Below, one piece after another: positions 10,184 through 20,488 of a stretch of 64,000 nucleotides of DNA. Made by a program: the position numbers and the translations under genes. Source of the DNA: Letharia columbiana (lineage: Eukaryota; Ascomycota; Lecanoromycetes; Lecanorales; Parmeliaceae); assembly GCF_014066305.1 (NCBI RefSeq), contig NW_023501050.1:620001-684000 (forward strand). Reading direction: 5' to 3'. Within the stretch, counting starts at the first letter, position 1. Each line of letters starts with the position of its first letter. The notes under the pieces are model-generated. The model had not been told where the DNA came from and searched no databases. It was given only the letters and a program-made list of their open reading frames with translations.

Positions 10184-11688
10184 TCGAGTACTCAAAGTGT
10201 GACATAGAGTGATAGTATCCTTTGCTTGTTGGGTAGCTGAAAGAGATTGCAGATTCTCCCTAAGCAAACGAATTCCTTGAGGACGAAAGTGTTGAAGAAG
10301 AAAGGAGCCAGGTAATCTGCCAGACAAACTGGCAAAGCAGGTTTGGCAATCGAATTGCCTACAGCGTCCGAACAGAGTGATATGCGGACCATGAAGCTTG
10401 GACTTGGCGCTGATATGTTCAACATTAATGATTCAACGAATTTCTTCCTTCCACTCTTCCACTGCAATTGCCACCTTTTCTCTATCGCAGCCAGCCCACG
10501 CCAGCTGACCAGCTCAACGGGGTGGCGCGGTTGCCCCTGACGAGCGGGATCTACCGTTTTGACAGAACTCTAATAAAGGCGCGTCCGGCGAGTTGCAATT
10601 TTCACAACGGCTTTTCATGCGACATGGATTTTGATAAGTCACTACCTAGTAGAACAGTCTTGCATCATGTCACTCGCGGTCCTTGCTTGCGAAAATTTGT
10701 AAACATTGGGCCCCAAGCGATGCCCAATTGTGTATGGTGGTTCGGGAAGCTCCGACGTCTTGCGCGCTCTAGGTATTTATTTACAAGACTCTCGCGACGT
10801 GCAGCGCCGGCGAGCCATCACCGCCTCTAGCACTTGAGATGAATTGCAAGGTGCACTGCCAGCTCACACCCAAAGCTAGGCTGTTCCGGAGTATTCAAAC
10901 TACGTGACCATCCGAGCCGCCAGTACTGGTGTAAAGGTTCCTATTCGCTGAGCTAAGCCAAGATGCTGCAGGTTATCACAGGATCTGCTGTCTGCTATTG
11001 GTCTCTTCCCCACTATGTTGAATAGTCGGTAGCTGCACGTATGAGGTCAAGTTGCGATGGATCACGTAGCATTAATGACTACTGTAAGTCCGGTGTAGGG
11101 TGGTGGCAGGACGAGCGGTACCAAGGTGTAGTCAAAACAACCAAAAGTCTTAGTAAGGATGTCCGTGCTCCCCCCAGACCAAAAGTCGCATCAATCTGAG
11201 GACGTGGATTTTGCTCCTCCATTAACTCCCGTATCAGCAATTATTATATTGAAAAAGGTTCAAGGACAATTATGATTCCATCATCTTGCTTTATCTTGCA
11301 GGGTCTGCGGTAGCGTGCCGGGCGGCAGCGTACCCCGGAGCCCGGCCTGTCAAAGAAATTTCTCGCCAACACGCGGTAAACAAAGCAAAACCCTTCAACG
11401 GTACCAACCACCACAGCGAACGTTGACCAGTATTACTGCTCTACTTACCTATAGCCTCATCATCGAAGATTCTCCGACTATATGCACCTCCGCTAATATC
11501 GGCCACAATAGGACGACCAGGACCGCGGCAAACAACCTGCGGTAACATGAAGCACTCACCCGAAATATCATCCCTGCGGTACCGACGTGTGGAGAAGCCA
11601 CTGCAAGCCCAAATAATTCGATAAAGCCTTTGTGGGCTCCTTCATTGTTTCAGCCCAGTGATCGGAGCCACGGCGAGAGAGGTCTACC
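10184..11688. other. Intergenic, no gene supported
   Basis: Reading both strands gave no domain, no signal peptide and no splice series. A 120-codon plus frame at 10468-10830 has no coding signature I trust. The last few hundred bases probably contain the promoter and leader of the next gene. Confidence 0.45.
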
Positions 11689-13422
11689 ATGAACCCTCCC
11701 CCTCCTCCTCCCCCTCCACCCCCACCGCCTCATGGGCACAGTGCTGGCAATCGAAATGGTCTTCCCGAGGGCAACTACGACATCTTCATAATACCACCAC
11801 ACTCGTCCGGCGGTGGCTTCATATACCTACCATCTCTGCAGCCTCATCTGAACAGCTTCCTGGCTGGCGTTGCCTGCACTTTGCTGGGTGTTACCTTTTG
11901 GATCATTGTCTTACCAGTGTTCAAAGAGTGGTTCTCAACCATAGTGGCTGGTGGTGGGATGTCCGTCATGATACTCTTACTAGCAGTGGGAGTTGCGGGC
12001 TGGGCTTGGGGGAAGACCCAGATACAAGCTGGAGGTCCAGGACAAGGAGGTACTGGTGGGGCGCCCAAGACGCATATGCCTGGACACTCAGCTGGAGGTC
12101 CTGCTCCTGGTCCCACTCCTGGATTCACTCCTGGTCCCACTCCTGGATTCACTCCAGGTGCAACTCCCGGGTTCACTCACGGTCCAAATCCTGGCTTCAC
12201 CCCGGGCCCTGGATTCACTCCAGGATACACTCCCCCTCCAGAACCGCGACCGCCACCCAAGCCTACGTGGCAACGAGCTAATCCTGCACCAAATGGAACA
12301 GCGAAGTCAGTGTGGGAGAAGGCCAGGGAGGAGACAAGGAAAAAGGAGGAGGAGCGGAAGAAAGCCGAAGAGTTGCGGAAAAAGAGGGAGGATGATGAGA
12401 AAGAGCGAATTAAACAAAGGGAAAAAGACGCACGAGAAAGGGAGGTCCGCGAGGCACGAGAGAAGAGAGAAAAGGAAAGAGCACAGGAAAGAGCACAGGA
12501 AAGAGCACAGGAACGAGCACAGGAGCGAGCACAGGAGAGAGCACGACCAGCATCTCCCACCAAAGAACACCGACATCCAACCGCAAAGACCGCAACAGAA
12601 GATGATGCCTATTCGTACAGGCCTTACGACGAGCCGAAACGATCTACAAAGACGGCTACCGCTTCGTCGATATATTCCGAGTCCTCATACGCACCCTCAC
12701 AATCGACCAGTCGGACAACACCACCACCTTCTCATCGAGGCCCATATCGTTGCAAAGATCCCGATAAGATTGTTCTCAAGGCAGTGTATTCATTCAATAA
12801 CACATTCACCAAAGTTCCAATTTCCAAATTGGTCTCTGGAGTGGGCGCCGTAACAGATGGTCTCATTCTCCGAATTACAACCGAAGGTCTCTTTATTGAC
12901 GACGACGTGAGAGGCGTTCCCCAGCGGGAATGGGATGTCAAGGCATGGACTTTGAAATTGGTAGAGGTATGGTGTCCCCACCTACACGCGTTGGGAGCAA
13001 TTTCTGGCTCCACTCCCGCAACGCGCAATGCTCCAACTGGTTCTTCTGGATTTTTTTCCAAGAAGTGGGCTTCCAAAACTCCTTCTGCCGAAGAGTCTGA
13101 GTCTTTCGTTGAAGCGTCTTCGCGTGCTTGCAAACCCTACCTGTCTGGATCTTCAGGTGCTTCTTCTTCATCGATACGAACGAAATCTGACGGCAGTGTT
13201 CTATCACAGAGCGGCGAGTTCAAAGGGCTGCACGTCCTCAGAGCAAATATAAGAGATCAGGAAGGCAAAAAATATGTATTCATCCTGCAAGAAGAAGAAG
13301 GTTGGAAGGTCGCAGTTGGGCTGCAACGACTCCGGAGAGGGACGCAAGTCAGAGCATTAGGAGTGAGTGGTATGGCCATCAACGAGACGAAGGCAATCTT
13401 GGAAAACATGGGGTGGGCATGA
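11689..13422 (+). CDS. Two-TM, repeat and coiled-coil protein of filamentous fungi
   Basis: Intronless 577-aa frame. Order: a run of twelve prolines (3-14); two membrane segments (about 56-77 and 91-108); a Gly/Pro/Thr linker with five or six PGFTPG-type repeats (about 140-181); a highly charged Lys/Glu/Arg coiled coil (about 208-286) ending in tandem QERA units from repeated GAGCACAG DNA; a Ser/Thr-rich spacer; and a conserved-looking C-terminal globular region (about 355-577) with FINDNTF-like and FILQEEEGWKVAVGLQ stretches. I believe similar proteins occur widely in filamentous ascomycetes without known role. The membrane hairpin plus long cytosolic coiled coil suggests a tether or scaffold at a membrane; that is inference. 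The repeat DNA makes length variation between strains likely. Confidence 0.75.
   Translation: MNPPPPPPPPPPPPHGHSAGNRNGLPEGNYDIFIIPPHSSGGGFIYLPSLQPHLNSFLAGVACTLLGVTFWIIVLPVFKEWFSTIVAGGGMSVMILLLAVGVAGWAWGKTQIQAGGPGQGGTGGAPKTHMPGHSAGGPAPGPTPGFTPGPTPGFTPGATPGFTHGPNPGFTPGPGFTPGYTPPPEPRPPPKPTWQRANPAPNGTAKSVWEKAREETRKKEEERKKAEELRKKREDDEKERIKQREKDAREREVREAREKREKERAQERAQERAQERAQERAQERARPASPTKEHRHPTAKTATEDDAYSYRPYDEPKRSTKTATASSIYSESSYAPSQSTSRTTPPPSHRGPYRCKDPDKIVLKAVYSFNNTFTKVPISKLVSGVGAVTDGLILRITTEGLFIDDDVRGVPQREWDVKAWTLKLVEVWCPHLHALGAISGSTPATRNAPTGSSGFFSKKWASKTPSAEESESFVEASSRACKPYLSGSSGASSSSIRTKSDGSVLSQSGEFKGLHVLRANIRDQEGKKYVFILQEEEGWKVAVGLQRLRRGTQVRALGVSGMAINETKAILENMGWA
12118..12240 (+). repeat. PGFTP-coding tandem repeats
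   Basis: Degenerate 24-bp units spelling CCTGGATTCACTCC with GGTCCCACT-type spacers encode repeated PGFTPGPT. They lie in the linker of the two-TM/coiled-coil protein. Confidence 0.7.
12478..12543 (+). repeat. 12-bp tandem repeats coding QERA
   Basis: About five copies of GCACAGGAAAGA/GCACAGGAGCGA in a row encode AQER units at the end of the coiled coil. Perfect period of four residues (12 bp). Confidence 0.8.
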
Positions 13423-14063
13423 AGAGGACCTGTTGTTGACCAATAAACAGCAAGGGGTCGCTTGGAATGCAAACTCTACCACGATACACCATCTTCACTT
13501 TTACGGAGATCTCTTTCTGCATGTCATCTCTGACGGGTAAACACCTACTTTTCGAAAAATTTGAGCCCAGGCGGAGCGCAGCATCAGCATAGCATGAGCG
13601 ATGGAGTTCGCATTCGATTGTAGGCATTTGGACGCATCTCTCATACCCCACATATTTGGCGAAGCGCGTTTGATGTACATACAAGATTGTTTGATGGACC
13701 GAAGCCAATCGTTCGAGATTTGGACACTTATAGGGGGAGAGCAGACATACACCAATACATATATTTGGAAAACATGTCCTTGTTGAACTCAGTCACTCAA
13801 AGTGTTTCCAGCTTTAATACCACACCAGACCTGTGTATCGCATTAGTTACATGATTATATCTTCTGAGAGGAGTAAGTGACGCCAAGGCTTTTCTCAGCC
13901 CTACGATGATCTCGTTTTCCAGCCTCCCTCGTCCAGTCTCTTCCTGCCACCTCACCAGCGCGCCAGCCTCCGCCGACAGCAAATATGTATCTACTCCTCG
14001 CTACCAGCTCCAGCAGGATGTCATTCAAACTGTGTTCTACATTCCAACGTCTTTACGGCAGAC
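13423..14063. other. Intergenic between two co-directional genes
   Basis: Terminator of the preceding gene and promoter of the DUF3433 gene are expected here. I saw no additional gene. Confidence 0.5.
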
Positions 14064-16538
14064 ATGAATTTTGGTGATTCCAAGCTCCGCTATGTCAATA
14101 CCAGCACTCCTCGACTAGTACATACAAACTCCAAACAATCTATCACGGCATCTGATGACTACTATTCGCTCACCTCCGAGGGATCGAGCAATGATGACCG
14201 AAACATCGTCCAGCGATACCAGACCCCGCCATTGCGTATGCGATCCGCTGATCCAAGTCGAGACGCCCTACAATCAGAAGCAACCATTCCCACCGTTCGG
14301 CCGGTAAAGCACCAGGACCCAGGTGACGATGAGAAACCGGAGGTACCGATCAGAAGTGAACAACACCGGATTCCCAGAAAGCCTGTATCTTCCTCTTCAT
14401 CAGATGGTACAATCGTCCTAAGACCAGTCAGCGAGGTTATCAGCCCACCAACCCCTGGAGTCGACGACACACCATATATTCAATTCGCAATCGACCAATT
14501 GACTCGGGATGAGGAAGTGGCAGGCTTGCGACATCCAGGTAATTCGTCAACCTATCCTGTCGAAAGGATCATACCCGATGAAGGTTTGGGATACTATGGT
14601 ACCAGACAGCAAGGGCAACCTCTTCGCCCACAAGACACGCGAACGGAATCACCTCGTAAGTTGTGGTCGATTTATCCTCAACCTACACGAGCCTTTTCTA
14701 AAGGTACCACAGCAACAGAGAATATACTACACTCTACAAAACCTACGACTGAAACTTTCAGACACCCCAAGCTCAACTTTGTCCCTCACTCTCTACAATT
14801 CGTATCCCTCGGCGCCCTCATCTTCTGCTGCCTCTTCATGATCGCGGGCCTCCTCTTCTGTGCCATCTATCCCTACAGTCACCTCGGCTTATGGCAATAC
14901 GACGGCACCGGTACAAGCCGTTACTTCGTCTTCGAATACTTGCCTACGCTTCTTGCGAGCTTCATTATCATCTGGCTTCAAATCATTCAATCTGCAATGC
15001 ATCGAGTTGCCCCATTTATGATATTATCATCTGGACGGAGCATCGGCAATTCTGGAGTTCTACACGACATGACGCTTTTTCCTGCTACCTATCTGATACC
15101 CAATTTGTCTTTTTTCAGCTACCAAGAGCCTCTGCTAGGCCTGTGCTCTATAATCTTTTGGCTCGAGATTTTTACATTACCACTGCAGAGCTGCTTATTT
15201 CAAACGCGATACTACAACTCAGAGAACATTTGGAGGTGGACAGCGGTCCAGCCGATAGCGTGGACATTGTTTGTTCTCTATCTGCTACTGCTCGTCGCAC
15301 TTCTACTTCTACTCATCCGATTCGTACCTCGCCAAACCGGACTCAAGTGGGATCCGGTCTCCCTAGCAGACATCCTGTCACTCTTCCATCGATCGAACTT
15401 CCTCTCAGACTTTGCGCGTTCCGAAATGCATACTTCTTCTATCCGCCAACACACAGCGAAGCATCTCAGGCTCGGCTACTGGAATACATCGAAACAGGCA
15501 AACGAAGCATTCTACGGCATCGGAGAGGAGAACGCACCTGTTCCACGATTCTCACTAGAACAGGGCAAAATTGCACCAAACACGGACCATGATCTGGAAG
15601 CCCAGGAGCCCATGAAGGCCTCCACATTCGACACTCTGAAGGACGTCCATGATCTGGCTTTAAGATATAGATGGGCACCTTGGTTTCTCAGAGACGGCAT
15701 GGTGGTCGCCTGGATCGTCATCGCCATCGTCTTAATGATCGCTTTCATTGTGGTCAGCTTCGTCAACCACGCCGTCCAACGGGGCTTTCTTCCTCTCCTC
15801 CCGGCTCCAACGACGACTGAGGGCTTCTCTCCGGCCGACTTCCTCTACAGCTTCATACCCTCCTTAATTGGCATGCTTCTCTTTCTCCTCTGGCAGCCCG
15901 TCGACCTCTACTTCCGAGCGCTCCAACCATTCGCTTCCCTCGCCCACCGCGACGGTGCTTCAGCTGAACAATCCCTCCTCCTGGACTACACGGCATGCCT
16001 ACCAATCGAAGTCACCATCAAAGCCCTTCTCAATCGCCACTACAAACTTGCCTACATATCATTCATCAGCCTCCTCTCCCTCACCTTGCCCGTCCTAGCA
16101 GGCGGCATATTTACTGCCCAGTTCGTCGTTGAAAGGCAAGACATCCGAGTCATAGCCAGTATGCCAGGCTACTACGCTCTTGTTCTCTTCGTCGTCATCT
16201 ACGCCGTCTCATTCATCGTCATCTGGCCCACGCGGAAACGCCGTTTGCCGCACGATATCAGCACGCTCGGACAGCTCGTCAGCTTCGTCTATCAGAGCCC
16301 GCTTCTCATGGAGACGGCGTTTGCAGAGCCGACGAGCAAGACCGATCTGGTGACCAAGCTGTTAGGGACGCCGGCTGGGGAGAAGGAGACACCGAGGTAT
16401 GCGTTTAAAGTGTATGTGGGTAGAGATGCGAAAGAACACCTGGGTATCGATAGGCTGGAGAGATTCACGAGATTTACGGCAAAGGGGAGGATAGACCATT
16501 TAAGAACCGGCAGCCCGAGACATGGTGACTTGGCTTGA
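14064..16538 (+). CDS. DUF3433 family multi-pass membrane protein
   Basis: Single-exon 824-aa protein. The first 240 residues are Ser/Thr/Pro-rich, cytosolic-looking and disordered. Membrane segments then come in two blocks: one with FVPHSLQFVSLGAL, a YFVFEYLPTLLASFIII segment, LLGLCSIIFWLEIF and ALLLLLIRFV, the other from WAPWFLRDGMVVAW with PSLIGMLLFLLWQPVDLYFRALQPFASL and further segments, ending with an ISTLGQLVSFVYQSPLL stretch. The pair of blocks, each with a LPTLLAS/IPSLIGM segment followed by a (F)RALQPF-like loop, is the pattern of the fungal DUF3433 repeat. These large proteins are restricted to fungi, and their cellular role is unknown; a cell-surface or vacuolar membrane location is likely. 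ATG at 14064 has no competing upstream in-frame start that adds conserved sequence. Confidence 0.8.
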   Translation: MNFGDSKLRYVNTSTPRLVHTNSKQSITASDDYYSLTSEGSSNDDRNIVQRYQTPPLRMRSADPSRDALQSEATIPTVRPVKHQDPGDDEKPEVPIRSEQHRIPRKPVSSSSSDGTIVLRPVSEVISPPTPGVDDTPYIQFAIDQLTRDEEVAGLRHPGNSSTYPVERIIPDEGLGYYGTRQQGQPLRPQDTRTESPRKLWSIYPQPTRAFSKGTTATENILHSTKPTTETFRHPKLNFVPHSLQFVSLGALIFCCLFMIAGLLFCAIYPYSHLGLWQYDGTGTSRYFVFEYLPTLLASFIIIWLQIIQSAMHRVAPFMILSSGRSIGNSGVLHDMTLFPATYLIPNLSFFSYQEPLLGLCSIIFWLEIFTLPLQSCLFQTRYYNSENIWRWTAVQPIAWTLFVLYLLLLVALLLLLIRFVPRQTGLKWDPVSLADILSLFHRSNFLSDFARSEMHTSSIRQHTAKHLRLGYWNTSKQANEAFYGIGEENAPVPRFSLEQGKIAPNTDHDLEAQEPMKASTFDTLKDVHDLALRYRWAPWFLRDGMVVAWIVIAIVLMIAFIVVSFVNHAVQRGFLPLLPAPTTTEGFSPADFLYSFIPSLIGMLLFLLWQPVDLYFRALQPFASLAHRDGASAEQSLLLDYTACLPIEVTIKALLNRHYKLAYISFISLLSLTLPVLAGGIFTAQFVVERQDIRVIASMPGYYALVLFVVIYAVSFIVIWPTRKRRLPHDISTLGQLVSFVYQSPLLMETAFAEPTSKTDLVTKLLGTPAGEKETPRYAFKVYVGRDAKEHLGIDRLERFTRFTAKGRIDHLRTGSPRHGDLA

Positions 16539-17064
16539 TAAGGGGTGAACTTGGGTTGACGCCTTTTTTCACGACTGAATTCATGACGATTATAGATGGC
16601 TTACGTTTCACGACACTTATTTGGCTGGATGGCCGAGATTAATTTAATCATGCAACCAGATAGATAGATACCTTATAATCTACAACACATAATTCTACCT
16701 CATAGCTTTTCCACGAATATGCCTCCATCCCGATGTGACAGCACCTCAAAGATCGTGTGGAAATGGAGCGTGAATAGTTCATTGATAATTCTTGCCCACT
16801 ACCTACACTATTCAATCAAAATGATATCCTCAAAAATCCGGAGGCATGATGCGAGCCTCGCTTCCCATACTATACACACTATCCATGCCGAAAAGGAAAA
16901 ATACATCATGCGAACAGTAAAAGTATCCGTACCCGGGAAGTGCGCGCGACAACCGCTCTATACATGGACTCGGTCGCCCTAGAAAACAAGAGGCGACACC
17001 TCGTGGTATCACCAAGAGCGACGGTGGAATTATGGATGCCAATGGAGGCGATATAGCGTTGCTT
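16539..17064. other. Convergent intergenic region
   Basis: Lies between the 3' ends of the DUF3433 gene and palI. It should hold both polyadenylation regions. No gene supported. Confidence 0.5.
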
Positions 17065-19758
17065 TTAGAAAGCCTGTCCCTGCTGTCCTCTGACACCGGC
17101 CGGTATCCTACCATGGGGCCCACTACCACCGGGCAACTCGAAATCGGGGTTCGAACTCAACAGCATATCCCTTTGCTGCTGCTGATGTCTCTGTTCTCTT
17201 CTCCCGGGCACGCCTAGGTTAGCCTGTCCGCTTCTCTGGCCACCAGCTCCTTCCGTTCCCGGCCTCCAATTAGGATTGACCCCTCTTTGGCTGATCGATG
17301 TCATATCACTTGCCGGACTCATTTGACCATCCTGCAATTCCTCATATGATGAGCTAGGATCAATTGTCTCAATAGTCGGATGCTGGGCTTGCGGTAGGTC
17401 CGACGGTGCTTGTAAGATGCCGGGCATTAGAGATGAGGGAACGGCAGCGGAAGACTGGGTCGCTTGCGTTTGGCGGGCGGTGTCGATTTCTGGGGTGACG
17501 AAGCGAGGATCGACGTCTTCGTAATAGGCATCGGCGGAAGACTGATTACGGCCGTGGCCCGGAGCGTGGGCTTGAGGTAACGAGGAGGTGCGGGGTCTGC
17601 GCATTGTGTTTTGGTTGGAAGTGGGAAGTTCGACGGGGTCGAGGGCAATAGTGTTGGGAGGTGGGGTTACACCGCGGGTGACACCTGCCCACACAGAGCG
17701 GGGTGGGACGTATGGTCTGGAGATGATTTAGGACGTGAGAGGAAACGGGTTAACAGGGGGTTTGGCTTACTGTTCACCGCTATAGACGCTCGTGAGGCTC
17801 ATAGGCGAATCTCTGTGCTCTTTATACGCTCCTTGGTTTTGGAGACCCACAAGGCCTTGCACGTCGCCATCGCGGTCATGCAGCTGCGTTCGGGGAAACT
17901 GAGGAGACGCGAGTCCCGGACTCCCGGTCCTCGCGTCCATCTCGATAGCTTGCCCTATTATCTCACCGTTACCAGGATGCTGGAACGGCAGTGGCGGAGA
18001 AGGCTCATTTCTGTAAGAATCTATTGGCTGTTGGCCTGGCGGAGCTTCTTGTCTCGCATACGGGTAATCTCCACCTGGCGAAGGGCCTCTGCCATAGCCT
18101 CCGGGAATTGTCTGTTGAGGTGGTGATGGCCCTCTCCCATATCCTCCAGGTGAGGGTCCTCTGTGGCCTCCTGGTGCCGATGGAGGCCCGGGAGATTGTC
18201 TTCTATACCCTCCAGGTGCAGATGGAGGCCCAGGAGATTGTCTTCCATATCCTCCAGGTGCAGATGGCGGTCCTGGTGAAGGTCGTCTTCCATAGCCTGG
18301 AGCGGAGGGACTCCTTCCATATCCAGCAGGCCCACCTAGGCCGTCGTATTGCCCAGGACGACCTTCTGGAGGATAGCCATTAGCATATCCAGGCGGTGGC
18401 CGTTGCCCTCGCCCGTATTCGTCTGCCATCATGCCGGCGCCTGCTCCGGCTGCCATCGCACCCATCGGTATTCCTCCCCTTCCGTTGCCAGGTCCGTAGG
18501 CGCCTCTGCCGGGTCCGTAGGGTCCACCTCTCCCAGGGCCGTAGGGTCCGCCCCTGCCGTATCCTCGAGGTGCGTATCCTCCTCTTCCCCTACCACGTGA
18601 GCTTTGGGAATTCATTGTCTCGTCGGAGTACTGACGTCTCATCGGCGGCTCGGACATGTCCCTCCTCCGTTCGGCGGGCGGTATTGGACCGAAAGCGTTT
18701 GACGGTGGTAAAAGATTCCCATACTCGTCCCTTGGTCCATTGTAACGTCCACCACGCCCCCCTCGTATGTTATCAGGTCCTCCTCTCCGCGGCCCGCCAT
18801 ATCTGTTGAATCCATCATCTGAATATGCTTGTCCCCCACTGCTGGGCATGCTTGGTAATGTTTTGTTGGATGGTGTCCTTGTGTTCAAAGGTATCCTATC
18901 CTCGTCGCCGCCATTCTTCGTCTCAAAAGTAGCGAATGCTGGCAATTTGTTATCATCCATACCACCGCTCACAGCGGGTTGGTTTGTCAACGGAGGCGGC
19001 GACTCTGCCCTATCCATGGCCATAACTGGAGGCGCGGCTTGGCGAGCATAGAAGTTCTCTCCATTCATTTCCGCATTCTCAGCTATCCTCTTCTTTCGAG
19101 CTTTCCTGCTCACTAGGGTTCTCCGCATTGCGCATGTGACAATAGCACTTGCCAGGATGAGAATTGTAGCTGCCAGCACAATCCATCCTCCCCACGCTAG
19201 ATGTGGGATAAACAGCAAGATGTCTACCAAGAATGCCAGTAGAGTGATTAAAAGCGTTGGTACGGATAGGATGATCAGACCAAGGAGATAGCGAGGCGAA
19301 TGTGATGGCGAGTGTAGATGGGAGGTAGCAGCTAGTATGAAGCATATAAGTGTGAGGAGAGCAGCGATTGGGTGAACTATGAGGATCGCAGAGAGATCGT
19401 GTCGCGTATTAGAGGAGAGGGAGAAATTGGTTTTATCGTTACTCGGATCTGTGGAGGCAGGCTTAGTATCTCGCCTCACAAGAACAATGTTGTAGAACAA
19501 GTCATGGCTTGGAGAAACAGCCGTCTCCCCATAACTTTCCATGTCTGCTCACTCCAACTCAGGGGTTCACGTACTTCTATATCCGATCTGTATTTTGCTG
19601 CATCCACTCGCCTGGCAAGTTCCAAACACTCCATATGTGATTCCATTGTAGGATGCAAGAGGTATGCCTTTGACGATAGGTGTCGATATGGTGGAAAGAA
19701 GCAGTAGAACGAAGGCCACGAAGAAAAGAATTGTCAACGGTGTCGCCGGTCGGAGCAT
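17065..19758 (-). CDS. palI: pH-response protein PalI/RIM9
   Basis: PalI (yeast Rim9) is a SUR7-like plasma membrane protein that assists the pH sensor PalH/Rim21 in the alkaline-pH signalling pathway ending at PacC. The start MLRPATPLTILFF, the STPIVKGIPLA segment and the GVFGTC/C pair are hallmark PalI features. Four membrane segments lie in the first 230 residues (first near 8-25, then ILIVHPIAALLTLICF, LGLIILSVPTLLITLLAFLVD and WIVLAATILILA), followed by the conserved RRTLVSRKARKKRIAENAEM motif. The rest is a long disordered Gly/Pro/Arg tail with RGG-like and SPGPPSAPGG repeats. Three exons, 19758-19575, 19448-17771 and 17716-17065, give 837 aa; both introns have GTAMGY donors. PacC, the target of the pathway, is encoded 12 kb away. 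Confidence 0.92.
18110..18330 (-). repeat. SPGPPSAPGGYGRQ-coding repeats in palI tail
   Basis: Several copies of a 42-bp unit encode PSPGPPSAPGGYGRQ-like blocks within the disordered cytosolic tail of PalI. Adjacent GGPYGPGRG units at about 18480-18560 form a second short repeat. Confidence 0.7.
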
Positions 19759-20488
19759 TGTGAAAAATGTTCTCTGAGCACAGCGATGATTAACTTGAGT
19801 TTATAGTTGATGCGGTGGAAGTGTGGTGGTGTCTTTGCGCCTAGATGGGGTTTGGATGTAGGAGGAGGCTTAGAGAGCTCCTACGAGCCCCTTGCGAGCG
19901 CATTGGCGATTGCGCACTAGATATAAGCTCAACAGTACGAGACAGATGATTGAAGTTCCATTGTGGAATGCCTTTTGTTTGTAAACGAGTGTGCCAGCGT
20001 AAGTCGCTGTCAGAGGCGGGCTGCTCTGATGTGGAGGTTGGAGCACTTGGGGGTGTTTTTACTCTAGTCTCGGGCGATCGGGTACTCTAAGGGTACCTAG
20101 TCAATTGGCCCAAACCTTTGGACGGTTACTTTACAGTGTTTCAAAAGAATAATTTAAGTATCAGAATGAGCCGTGTGAGTGAGTTAAGAGTGGTGAACAC
20201 AGACACGCTCTATAGAAATGATGAAGCAATTTAGACGTCCAAATGTCACGACAATGGAATGATGCTTTAGAAGGGAACCATAGAACTAACTTTTTTCTAA
20301 GATTGGATTTTCTCGCGTCCGATTGCTTTCACCCCAATTCACGCGTGAAGAGATTCAGGGTCTTCGTAAGTGCCGAAGTTCATCCGGCGTTAGATTCAAG
20401 TCTCGGTGTCACTAGGAAGACATAGCTTGCACATATATCAATATATCCAATATAACCATACTGAGGCCTTGACTTTTGACCCCCTGAG
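19759..20488. promoter_or_regulatory. Shared divergent promoter region palI / UbiB kinase-like gene
   Basis: The starts of palI (minus) and the ABC1/UbiB gene (plus) face away from each other across 730 bp, so both promoters must lie here. On reading I found no GCCARG (PacC) hexamer in it, unlike the region upstream of pacC. Confidence 0.5.
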
